34,452 nucleotides of DNA from an uncultured Acetatifactor sp. (GTDB lineage: Bacteria; Bacillota; Clostridia; Lachnospirales; Lachnospiraceae). How positions within the stretch are numbered: position 1 is the first letter of the stretch; each line of letters starts with the position of its first letter. The stretch spans positions 1-34,452 of the forward strand of contig CANQNT010000038.1 of the NCBI GenBank assembly GCA_947625255.1. Reading direction: 5' to 3'. Shown here in pieces: positions 17,972 through 25,318 of the stretch. A program made the translations under genes and the position numbers. Below the pieces are notes generated by a model. That model saw only the letters and a program-made list of their open reading frames with translations, did no database searches and was not told where the DNA came from.

Positions 17972-18079
17972 GGCGTCCTTATACTCATAATGATCACGAA
18001 CACCTATATTATATTCAAATAGAGTACTCGCCTCTATATTCTTAATTTTTACACCATACTGACTGATAGTTTTAACTCC

Positions 18080-18421
18080 TTATTCTTCGTTTAAATTCGT
18101 TATCAAAAAATCATACAGATCTTCAGCCGTAAACAGATCAATGTCGCTGCCGTCATCATCCCGGATAGTCCCCTTATGATAGTCACGACCGAAATCCAGA
18201 TCAAAACAGAAGTAGCTGATCCACTCATCCTTATCTGCTTTACCGAAGATGGCATGAAGCAGATTGATGACGGCATCCATACAGCGCCCGCCGAGAAATA
18301 CATAGCCATCGTTCCCGTGATCTACCAGAACCTTGTTCATCTCATCCTCACAGTCCCAATTATCCCGGACGGCATCAATAGCTTTTACAAAATCCTCTTT
18401 GCTTATCATATTTAGTGTCAT
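18080..18421 (-). CDS. small conserved phage protein, acidic
   Basis: 113 residues. ATG at 18421 overlaps the stop of the upstream gene (ATGA). It contains L-L-H-A-I-F-G-K-A-D-K-D-E-W-I-S-Y-F-C-F-D-L-D-F-G, a block I recall from hypothetical proteins in Firmicutes phages. It is likely a soluble alpha/beta protein. No function can be assigned. Its stop is followed immediately by GGAG and the polymerase frame. Confidence 0.75.
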   Translation of the reverse strand: MTLNMISKEDFVKAIDAVRDNWDCEDEMNKVLVDHGNDGYVFLGGRCMDAVINLLHAIFGKADKDEWISYFCFDLDFGRDYHKGTIRDDDGSDIDLFTAEDLYDFLITNLNEE

Positions 18422-18717
18422 CCTATGCCCTCCGTGTGCCCCATGCTATTTATGTGTTCACTTTCTGCCTCTTCTTCGGGTTCTGGATCCGGTTCTGGCG
18501 TGTCAAAATTTGCGAAGTCCTCTTCGAGTACAGCGATCTTCTCATTGAGGTAGCCCATAAGGACCTTATACAGATCGTTACCTCTTGATACGGTGAGCTT
18601 CGCATCTCCGTACCTCAGATCATTATAGTTGTCAGTCTCCAGTATCTTCTTAAATAATCGAAGCTCATTGATGACTTCCATTTTACGGTTTCCTAATTTC
18701 AGATTTTCCTCTGTCAT
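18418..18717 (-). CDS. small coiled-coil-like protein with acidic proline tail
   Basis: 99 residues. ATG at 18717 after AAAGGAG. The N-terminal 70 residues are helical, the tail is D-T-P-E-P-D-P-E-P-E-E-E. Coupled (ATGA) to the next gene. Family unknown. Confidence 0.7.
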   Translation of the reverse strand: MTEENLKLGNRKMEVINELRLFKKILETDNYNDLRYGDAKLTVSRGNDLYKVLMGYLNEKIAVLEEDFANFDTPEPDPEPEEEAESEHINSMGHTEGIG

Positions 18718-18875
18718 AAAACATGTCTCCTTTTTTCTAAACTAATAACAATGGAAATTTTGAGCGGAACTTTTTCAGACGATAAAACTATCATCCGAAT
18801 AATTTCAGATCGAGTTTTTTCATAAAACAATCATCACAGTGACACAGAAGAGGTATCCCACCTCTATGCACATGC

Positions 18876-19208
18876 TCAGTCTGTTTGATATTCCTGTTCC
18901 GCCTTCCTCTTTGCCTGGTACTCCTGCAGACGGACGATGGCGGCCTCTTTTTGTTCTGGTGTGAAAGAGCGTTCCATTTTATTGACACGGAACGAGATCA
19001 GCTTCTTATCCGTCTTATACAGCTTCGCAACGACATCACCGTTCTTATCCCTATACGACTCTACAAAGGACCAGGCGGGAGAGGACTCGCTCTCGGCCAG
19101 CTTATCCAGCTTCGTCATGACAGTAGTATCAGAGGTATAAACAACTGCAATATCTCCATCCCTCGAAAAGGTGATGGTGGTTTCCTGATCGTCAACTCTC
19201 AGACTCAT
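18876..19208 (-). CDS. small conserved phage protein
   Basis: 110 residues. ATG at 19208 after AAGGAGGAAGG. The N-terminal T-T-I-T-F-S-R-D-G-D-I-A-V-V-Y-T-S-D and the R-L-I/L-I-S-F-R-V pattern are familiar from Firmicutes phage genomes, where the protein is unnamed. It is a beta-rich first half with a basic helical C-terminus (E-Q-K-E-A-A-I-V-R-L-Q-E-Y-Q-A-K-R-K). Probable nucleic-acid or protein interaction role, not demonstrated. Confidence 0.75.
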   Translation of the reverse strand: MSLRVDDQETTITFSRDGDIAVVYTSDTTVMTKLDKLAESESSPAWSFVESYRDKNGDVVAKLYKTDKKLISFRVNKMERSFTPEQKEAAIVRLQEYQAKRKAEQEYQTD

Positions 19209-19220
19209 TTTCCTTCCTCC

Positions 19221-19445
19221 TTAAACTTCCTCGAATAACGCTCTTGCTATGATCTCTCCACGGGCGTTCAGCAGCTTCACATACTGGTGTCTGTCCGTAA
19301 ACTCTGTATCTGCATGGTCACAGACGATGATATTGGTATCATGAATATAGATAGGGACTTTGCCGCAGATCGGGCAGAATTTTAAGAACTCACCTCGCTG
19401 CTTCATCAATAACCCTTTCGGCTTCGTCTTTTTTACATATGTCAT
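19221..19445 (-). CDS. small zinc-ribbon-like protein
   Basis: 74 residues. ATG at 19445 after AAGGAA, directly abutting the upstream stop (TGATG). F-C-P-I-C-G-K-V-P and a later V-C-D-H-A suggest a zinc ribbon with C-x2-C and C/H ligands. Function unknown. Confidence 0.65.
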   Translation of the reverse strand: MTYVKKTKPKGLLMKQRGEFLKFCPICGKVPIYIHDTNIIVCDHADTEFTDRHQYVKLLNARGEIIARALFEEV

Positions 19446-20020
19446 CAAAATTCCTTCTTTCCTATCAGTTTCGCTATCACATCCCGCACATTCTGATCCG
19501 CGATGGCATTCTTGATCTGCAGATCGTCAATAGTATTCTTATAGTCCAGGTTTAAGGACTCCAGGTTTTTAACATACCCCCGGTAGAGGTTGATGGCGGC
19601 TTCGTTCTCTTTGATCATCTGGCGGTAAGTCTCGCACTCCACATTCACCGTCTGCTGAATGGAGTCTTTCTCTTCATTGACCTGTGCCAGTTTTTCGAGC
19701 ATCCTGTTAAGGAACATCTTATTGAATTCATCATCCAGCCCAAGGTCTATTTTATACAGCGTGATCACATCATGCGTTTTGGAATCTTCGAGAACGACCC
19801 ATAGGTCATTCTGATAAACGTTCACGGGATTGGTACCCTGTTTTCCGCAAGTTGTCTTGCCAGTATAGAGCAGAGTACCGTACTGGATCATCTTCTCAAT
19901 GTCCCCGCGTATCTTATCCTCATTCTGGCTAATAAAGAGGTTTATGTCGCGGGAATCCGTCTTTTCCATGATGCGTTCGGCGTATCTTTCTTTGGCGTGT
20001 TTCGTAATTACAATCTGCAT
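19445..20020 (-). CDS. DUF4258/RelE-like domain plus coiled coil
   Basis: 191 residues. ATG at 20020 after AGGAGGTG. Residues 1-95 read H-A-K-E-R-Y-A-E-R-I ... W-V-V-L-E-D-S-K-T-H-D-V-I-T-L-Y. The His near the start, the following R-x2-E-R and the final strand are like DUF4258 or RelE-type domains. Residues about 100-191 are helical coiled coil. The resemblance is weak and the role open; an RNA-binding or nuclease-related function is only a guess. Confidence 0.6.
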   Translation of the reverse strand: MQIVITKHAKERYAERIMEKTDSRDINLFISQNEDKIRGDIEKMIQYGTLLYTGKTTCGKQGTNPVNVYQNDLWVVLEDSKTHDVITLYKIDLGLDDEFNKMFLNRMLEKLAQVNEEKDSIQQTVNVECETYRQMIKENEAAINLYRGYVKNLESLNLDYKNTIDDLQIKNAIADQNVRDVIAKLIGKKEF

Positions 20021-20132
20021 TCTGTATAAACACCTCCTGCTTTTTATTCAAAATCGTTTACTTTTCACCTTCACATGTATTTTTCGCGTCGGATCCTGTT
20101 TTCTACCTTTATACAGAAAAAAGGATTTTGAA

Positions 20133-20600
20133 TCAACAAATAAGCTTGCCTTTCCAAAAAATTTTCTTGTAGAGGTAATTCATCAGTTTATTTTCAAAAC
20201 TGCACTTCATATCTCTGGTCGGCAGAAAATTCATATCATCATTCAGGTTGCTGTGCGTGAATCTAAAATCAAGCATTAGATTGTTCCAATATTCTTTGAA
20301 GGACATAGAAGCCAGGAGATCTTCGGGAACCTGTGCGTCATACTCTATCACGGAGGTATTGAAGATTTTCCCGCCATCCTCATTTATCTCTGCATCATAA
20401 TAATGAATCTGAATGTAGAACTTAAAAACTTTCATGTTTAGCCATGATACTATATTAAAATCCACATCTGTCTGGATATCTGCATTAGGATAATACCTCC
20501 GTACATATTCCATGACTTCATCCCTCATTATACATATAAGCGGTGTAAGATCTTTAAATATGACATGAAACACAAGATTGTTCATCTTTTTTGTCCTCAT
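20133..20600 (-). CDS. hypothetical protein upstream-coupled to the helicase
   Basis: 155 residues. ATG at 20600 after AGGGGGAC; an internal ATG at 20585 is possible. Rich in aromatic and acidic residues, mixed alpha/beta (F-K-F-Y-I-Q-I-H-Y-Y-D-A-E). It follows the helicase-like gene by 18 nt and is probably co-transcribed. Not recognised. Confidence 0.65.
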   Translation of the reverse strand: MRTKKMNNLVFHVIFKDLTPLICIMRDEVMEYVRRYYPNADIQTDVDFNIVSWLNMKVFKFYIQIHYYDAEINEDGGKIFNTSVIEYDAQVPEDLLASMSFKEYWNNLMLDFRFTHSNLNDDMNFLPTRDMKCSFENKLMNYLYKKIFWKGKLIC

Positions 20601-20618
20601 TTTGTCCCCCTATCGGTC

Positions 20619-21854
20619 TCAGTTTTTAGATTCAACTGAATTTTCCTCGATCCACTGCTGCAGAAGCTCCCTCATCCTTCTGCTGGGAATGTAGCACCAG
20701 ATTTCCCTTCCATCACGGATCGCGGAACGCCAGATGAACTGCAGCATTTCGGAGAGGGCATATCTGTCTTCATCCATCGTAATGCCGCGCTGCGCGAAGA
20801 ACGCGCGGATCCCGGTATTGACGTACCTGTTCACGGGATAGACGATCACCGTCCGGTTGCGGTATCTGTTGCTGGCCCTGGTATTCAGAGAGATGAATGC
20901 CTTTGTATAGCCGCCCGCACTCAGATTCTTTCTAAAAGCAATAAAGGTTGTCCATATATTGTCCTCGGATTTGCTCTTTGCAATGTTCTTGAAATAGTTG
21001 CTGATATTGTTTTGAAGCTGTTTCATCACTACATTGTTGGCATTCCTGATGTACCAGCTTTTAGAGAGATCATATTTCCGCATTCCGATTGCATTCATTC
21101 TGTCATCCTCTAAAATGTGGATCAGCTTCTTATAATTAAGGTTGGGTTTGGTAGAAGAGGATGGGGTATCAATGAAGTGGTAATTTTCGGGGCAGTCCCC
21201 ATCCACATAGATGTAGTTGTATTTGATGCCGTAGCTGTCATAGTAATACTTCTGTATCTGAGCATCAAACATGTATGTCAATATGTAGATCTTCTTAAAA
21301 GCGTTGAATATCTCAATAGGAAGCATCCACATAACAGCCCCGTGCAGATACTCATACAGGCACTCAAAATGGCACAGGTTCTTTTCAGCGGTAAACCGCC
21401 CGTTGTAATCATCCTGATTCTCGCGCCATCTCATCAGCCCGGTGCCAGGCTCTACATCCACACATTCTCTCATGAGCATGTGCAGGTCAGTCTCGCACAG
21501 GTCATGCTGACCGACTACATCCGCCACCTCATCAATAATGAGGGTATAGTTCCGCACCCGCAGCATGTCAATAATCTCATCATCAAAAGTCTTAAACAGG
21601 GCGTGAGTGGAGACAATGTTTCTCCCGCTGTTGATCAGTCTTTTAATACCCCTCAATTTCGTGCCGATTGCTTTCGGTGCTTGGAACTTACGTTTCGCGC
21701 ACGATTCTCTTATGCGGTCTACCTCAGATAAGTACGGAGTGATGAACATGATCCGTTCCTTTCTAGGTGCCTGGTTTATATAGTTGATGGCGGCACTCGT
21801 TTTGCCGCTCCCCATCATGGCATCTACGACATTAATCTTACAAGAAAATTCCAT
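20619..21854 (-). CDS. SF2 helicase-like ATPase
   Basis: 411 residues. ATG at 21854 after GGAGG. Walker A is M-M-G-S-G-K-T-S (13-20). F-I-T-P-Y-L fits motif Ia, V-S-T-H-A-L motif Ib. Walker B is L-I-I-D-E-V-A-D-V (105-113). A C-terminal Q-F-I-W-R-S-A-I-R-D-G resembles the arginine-containing motif VI. This is the layout of DEAD-like helicases of phage replication modules. It is short for a full two-domain helicase but both halves are represented. Confidence 0.78.
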   Translation of the reverse strand: MEFSCKINVVDAMMGSGKTSAAINYINQAPRKERIMFITPYLSEVDRIRESCAKRKFQAPKAIGTKLRGIKRLINSGRNIVSTHALFKTFDDEIIDMLRVRNYTLIIDEVADVVGQHDLCETDLHMLMRECVDVEPGTGLMRWRENQDDYNGRFTAEKNLCHFECLYEYLHGAVMWMLPIEIFNAFKKIYILTYMFDAQIQKYYYDSYGIKYNYIYVDGDCPENYHFIDTPSSSTKPNLNYKKLIHILEDDRMNAIGMRKYDLSKSWYIRNANNVVMKQLQNNISNYFKNIAKSKSEDNIWTTFIAFRKNLSAGGYTKAFISLNTRASNRYRNRTVIVYPVNRYVNTGIRAFFAQRGITMDEDRYALSEMLQFIWRSAIRDGREIWCYIPSRRMRELLQQWIEENSVESKN

Positions 21855-22230
21855 CTTCGATTTTCCTCCATTTTTCAGTGTTTTTTGATGGTCAAAATTT
21901 TAGAAGGTTTTGGCGCTGGCTTCAGGCCTTCGGCGTATCAATAATATAGTGGTTCTCAGAATCTAGGTATGGCTTTATAGAAATACGGGCGATTTTAAAG
22001 GTTTTGAGCTTTTTTCGTTGATATTACGGTGTTTTCAAAAAAAATTATCCTATTTAATATAGCCTTTCTAAAATGGACATTTGAAAAACGCCAGTAAATT
22101 GGGGCATTTTTTCGCCGCTTAGAATTTTTTACTTTTTGAATCGAAGAAAAAATCTGTTTTTTTGCTCCATTTTACTAGGAAAAACGCTTAGGAGATTTAA
22201 AACGGCGAAATCTTCTAAAATGGGATCTGA
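21855..22230 (-). promoter_or_regulatory. A/T-rich leader between antirepressor and helicase genes
   Basis: 376 nt without a gene. TTCTAAAATGG occurs twice in direct orientation (about 22067 and 22212) and TTCTAAAATT once inverted near 21897. Related TTAGAATT and CTTAGGAGA stretches lie between. The repeats could be regulator sites. No clear promoter or terminator was recognised. Confidence 0.35.
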
Positions 22231-23091
22231 TCACGAACCTGTATTTGCTTTTCGCCCACCATGTTTCGGCAGTGTATATCTGGTCTCGTTTTCACGTTCC
22301 AGTTCCTTTTTGAATACTGCCATTCCCCTGGGAGTGATATAGGCCATATGGTTAGTGAATCCACTATACGGATTCTGATAATACCTCATAGCAAAGTAAC
22401 CGCTATGCATATACTTCTCTGTAGGCTTGTTCGCACCAGAAGAAGATCTATATACGTAGCCCTTCTTATGAAGCCATCCTATGAACTGAGACTGACTGAT
22501 ATCCAACTGCTTCGCACCATCTCTAAAATTGACCAGAGCCTTAGAATCCATGAACGCATCATATATGTCGGCTTTCGGCTGCAGCTCATCTACTTTATCT
22601 GCAAGGGCTTTTTTCTCTTCCCATTCTTCAGCCCAGCGTCTTGCCCGTTCCGCTCTGTCTTCTATAAGGTAAGAGTCAGGTTTCTCATCCGTATCTGCAT
22701 CTGTACCGTATACAGCATCATCAGCAGTATGGGAAGCGGATCCGTTTATATTGTATGTACCAAATTTGCGGAGAGCTGGCAAAACTTCGGACGTTACCCA
22801 ATGCTTGAATTTCTTAGCGGACGGGAGTTTACTGCCCATAATGAGAGAGTACAGACCGGATTCGTTAATGATGACCATATTCTGCGTTCCAAAGGGAGTA
22901 GCGATTTGCGACTCCCCTTTATCTTCCCCGTCAACACGTTTAATTAGAGCATCACGTGAATTAGCATACCCTAATGAGATAGCTACATCTTTACCTACGA
23001 ACCATATCTCTCCATTGATTATTACAGTTCGAACAGCACCGAACTCACTGTTTACAAATGTTTTCACTTCGTTCTGTTCCATGTTCTTCAT
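22231..23091 (-). CDS. phage antirepressor, BRO-N plus KilAC-type C-terminus
   Basis: 286 residues. ATG at 23091 after GAAGGA. The N-terminal domain (about 8-112) is BRO-N: I-N-G-E-I-W-F-V-G-K-D-V-A-I-S-L-G-Y, then I-N-E-S-G-L-Y-S-L-I-M-G-S-K-L-P-S-A-K-K-F-K and W-V-T-S-E-V-L-P-A-L-R-K. An acidic linker follows. The C-terminal part (about 175-275) looks like a KilAC/ANT DNA-binding domain (K-Q-L-D-I-S-Q-S-Q-F-I-G-W-L-H-K-K-G-Y). It would act as a regulator or antirepressor, first in the leftward gene set. Confidence 0.88.
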   Translation of the reverse strand: MKNMEQNEVKTFVNSEFGAVRTVIINGEIWFVGKDVAISLGYANSRDALIKRVDGEDKGESQIATPFGTQNMVIINESGLYSLIMGSKLPSAKKFKHWVTSEVLPALRKFGTYNINGSASHTADDAVYGTDADTDEKPDSYLIEDRAERARRWAEEWEEKKALADKVDELQPKADIYDAFMDSKALVNFRDGAKQLDISQSQFIGWLHKKGYVYRSSSGANKPTEKYMHSGYFAMRYYQNPYSGFTNHMAYITPRGMAVFKKELERENETRYTLPKHGGRKANTGS

Positions 23092-23338
23092 AATACATCC
23101 TTCTTTCTTTTAGAATCTGTGTTTTTGGTTACGGTTTCTTTTAATGGATAGTGGTTCTGAAAATGAACCTTAAAAGAAAAATGAATAAAGAGTCTGGTTA
23201 AAGAAAATATGTACACGAAAATTCAATCCGAATCAATAGAAAAAGAGGTGTGTAAAAAAATTTAGGTTGTTTCAAAAAATGATGAGGCAGAAGTGGATTG
23301 TTAATTTTGGGAATCTAACAGAAAAAGGATGAGGAAGG

Positions 23339-23450
23339 ATTAAAACAGATTTAAAAGGATTAAATTGAATTAAATTGGATTAAAATGAATTAAAAAGTAT
23401 TAAAAAGTATTAAAATGCTTAAATATGCTTTAATTAGTATTAAAAATTTA
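23339..23450. repeat. 10-bp phased A/T repeat
   Basis: About eleven consecutive units of TTAAAANGAT type repeat with an exact 10-nt period. A-tracts in phase with the helix give curved, easily melted DNA, as in replication origins and some promoters. Confidence 0.75.
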
Positions 23451-23459
23451 ATGTGTTTA

Positions 23460-23762
23460 AATAATTTAGATACAGAAGGAGTATTATTCTATGTTTAGAA
23501 TCTAACAGAGATAGTTTAGTAATTTAGATACAGATTTATATTCAATATTTAGGTTACTTAAATAATTTAGATACAGGGGTATATTCAATAATTTAAGCCA
23601 ATAATTAAAGTTGCCTAAATAATTTAGATACAGAGATATATCAATAATTTAGAGAATCTAATAATTCAGATACAGAGGTATATTTAATAATTTAAGTTAC
23701 TTCAATAATTCAGATACAGAAGTATATTAATAATTTTAAGTACCTTAATAATACAGATACAG
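23460..23762. repeat. iteron array, candidate replication origin
   Basis: AATAATTYAGATACAG and close variants occur at about 23460, 23519, 23561, 23618, 23660, 23704 and 23747, always in the same orientation. Steps are 42-44 nt (four helical turns) with two steps of 57-59. Inter-repeat sequence is also partly conserved (GGTATATTNAATAATTTAAG). Immediately right (23760-23880) is a very A/T-rich stretch with GTATCT and its complement in inverted pairs. Being at the transcription strand switch supports an origin; no initiator gene is in view. Confidence 0.65.
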
Positions 23763-24280
23763 TATATATAATATAATATGTATCTCTAATATAGTATATA
23801 TATTATATATAGGTACATATGTATCTGTATATAGGTATATTCTCTAATGTAAGTATATTCTGTATCCAGATATAGAGGTTACTATAATAATTTAGTATGC
23901 TGGTTATCCTGATGAGGCAGAAGAGAGGATTATTATTCAGGGACTCTAATAGAGAAAATTATTGTGTTATCTGAGAAAAGTTCTCAAATGAAAATTTAAA
24001 GGGTTGGTAAAATTTTGGATACCAAATTTTGATTGATATTATGGGGAAACGAGATCAGAAAAATTGGTTTTTTAAGGTGAAAATTTGAAAATTTTTGTCT
24101 GGATTATTTTGAGATTACAGGAAGAATGAGATATTTTTTACGATAAAGGAAGTGAGAGAGGAGAGATAGGGTGTTTTGAGGAAAATATGGGGAATTTGAA
24201 ATGATTTTCAGTGTGAGTGTGAACCAGCTTAGAGCCTGGTGATAAAATGATAGCATGTAAACGGTTTTAAGTAGCCCCCA

Positions 24281-24316
24281 TAAAAATACGGCGTAAAATG
24301 GATATTTTATGCCGTA
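24281..24316 (-). terminator. strong hairpin, terminator for minus-strand transcription
   Basis: TACGGCGTAAAAT and ATTTTATGCCGTA form a 13-bp stem (one G-U) around a 4-nt loop. On the minus strand it is followed by TTTTTATGG. It could end the transcript of the ribbon-helix-helix gene after a 700-nt untranslated stretch. Confidence 0.65.
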
Positions 24317-24413
24317 ATTCAGAACGCTATACTGCATAGAAAATTCCTTTTATTGAAACACGAAAAACATTTATTGATAAACGATAAACATATATCGAAT
24401 TTCGATAAGTAAT

Positions 24414-24548
24414 GGTTTACATAATTTTGGTTTACATAATATCTTATACCATCTAACATTTTACCATCTTCTCTCTTCTGATTATCCCAATTATTCCCAT
24501 TATTCAAACAATCGCATATAACATTTTGACTGTTACGGTTTACATAAT
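24414..24548. repeat. GGTTTACATAAT, three direct copies
   Basis: Exact 12-mers at 24414, 24429 and 24537. The first two are spaced by 15 nt. A palindromic TATCGAATTTCGATA lies just to the left. No gene overlaps; possibly protein-binding sites of the control region. Confidence 0.55.
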
Positions 24549-24593
24549 ACATTAACACTATACCATTAACATATTATTGTATTATTGATATAT

Positions 24594-25000
24594 ACTGTCC
24601 TGATGCGCTATCTTACCGCATGAGCAGATCACACAATACATTAAATTCACTACACTATTTTTGATGTATTTTGTTCTTTGCGTCTGTCCTGATCCGATGC
24701 GCACGGGATGATTATATGGATAAAATCACTACATACTTTTTGATGTATTTTGCTGTCCCGTCTTACCTGATGGGATATGTTTGTTGTGGTCAACCGTGCG
24801 ACCGTCAACCGTGCGACCGTCAACCGTGCGACCGTCAGCACATACAACCGTCAACCGTCAGCACGCCAGGCCATACACACCACATCAGGCCATACATACC
24901 ACGTCAGGACGCACGACAACACGTACATATATATTTTTCGGCTGCTAATCAAACATTAAATACGCTACGAGATTTTAAAAGATTCTTGATGTATTTTGTG
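24594..25000. repeat. tandem and dispersed repeats in non-coding DNA
   Basis: CAACCGTGCGACCGT is repeated exactly three times (24791-24835) and then decays. Next, a 19-bp unit GGCCATACAYACCACRTCA occurs twice. TTTTTGATGTATTTTG occurs at about 24658 and 24738, with a close copy near 24984. The frames through this region give short repeated peptides and have no ribosome binding sites, so I see no gene. GC content is above that of the flanks. Confidence 0.6.
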
Positions 25001-25207
25001 CTATTCGTGGCTGTCTGGATATGGTATTTCTTTCCTGTCTAAATCTTCTTTTATAAGTCCTTTTATATATACATTAAATGATATATTATTGTTGGATAGA
25101 TAATATTTGATTCTATTTGCTTCTTTTTCCTCATGTTTTCTATACTTTACACTGTACTGTGTTATTTCCTGATTGTATTTCTTTTGAGAATCTGGATAAT
25201 AGGCCAT
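25001..25207 (-). CDS. small ribbon-helix-helix-like DNA-binding protein
   Basis: 68 residues. ATG at 25207 after AAGGGGGA. The N-terminus is followed by a strand (I-T-Q-Y-S-V-K-Y) and two helices (H-E-E-K-E-A-N-R-I-K-Y-Y-L-S-N-N and S-F-N-V-Y-I-K-G-L-I-K-E-D-L), the Arc/CopG layout. It lies opposite the plus-strand promoter, with a shared ATCGAGTACCC box in both promoter regions, so it is a likely autoregulated repressor of the 25771 gene. It is the only minus-strand gene right of 23.1 kb. Confidence 0.65.
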   Translation of the reverse strand: MAYYPDSQKKYNQEITQYSVKYRKHEEKEANRIKYYLSNNNISFNVYIKGLIKEDLDRKEIPYPDSHE

Positions 25208-25244
25208 ATTTCCCCCTTTTAGTGCATATTTCACAAAAAATATA

Positions 25245-25255
25245 ATCGAGTACCC
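25245..25255. promoter_or_regulatory. operator-like box ATCGAGTACCC, copy 1
   Basis: It lies about 40 nt upstream of the ribbon-helix-helix start, within its probable promoter (minus-strand TTGCAC, 17 nt, GATTAT). The identical 11-mer recurs 52 nt to the right, five helical turns away. Confidence 0.55.
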
Positions 25256-25289
25256 TATAAATTTGTGCAAAATTTTACGAAAATTTATA

Positions 25290-25318
25290 TTGACGCATCG
25301 AGTACCCGATGATATAAT
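25290..25318 (+). promoter_or_regulatory. sigma-A-type promoter with operator box copy 2
   Basis: TTGACG, 17 nt, TATAAT. The spacer contains ATCGAGTACCC (25297-25307), so a protein bound there would block the polymerase. It drives the leader and the gene at 25771. Confidence 0.75.

Larger units (their letters stand above)
23281..23958. repeat. diverged direct repeats flanking the iteron region
   Basis: GATGAGGCAGAAG starts at 23281 and again at 23911. In both copies about 30 nt of related sequence follows (GGATTRTTA, then a GAATCTAACAGA/GACTCTAATAGA box). A third GAATCTAACAGA lies at about 23498. The pair brackets the 10-bp repeat and the iteron array. Confidence 0.65.

Noticed and set aside
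24104..24558. Two short minus-strand frames rich in F, Y, L and N
   Set aside because: Typical chance frames in A/T-rich DNA; they overlap the 13-bp hairpin and lack ribosome binding sites.
24791..24835. CRISPR-like repeat
   Set aside because: The 15-mers are contiguous with no spacers, too short, and no cas genes are present.
24671..25042. 123-codon plus-strand frame with repeated Q-P-C-D-R
   Set aside because: The peptide repeats come from the 15-bp DNA repeat. No ribosome binding site, odd composition, and it lies in the non-coding control region.
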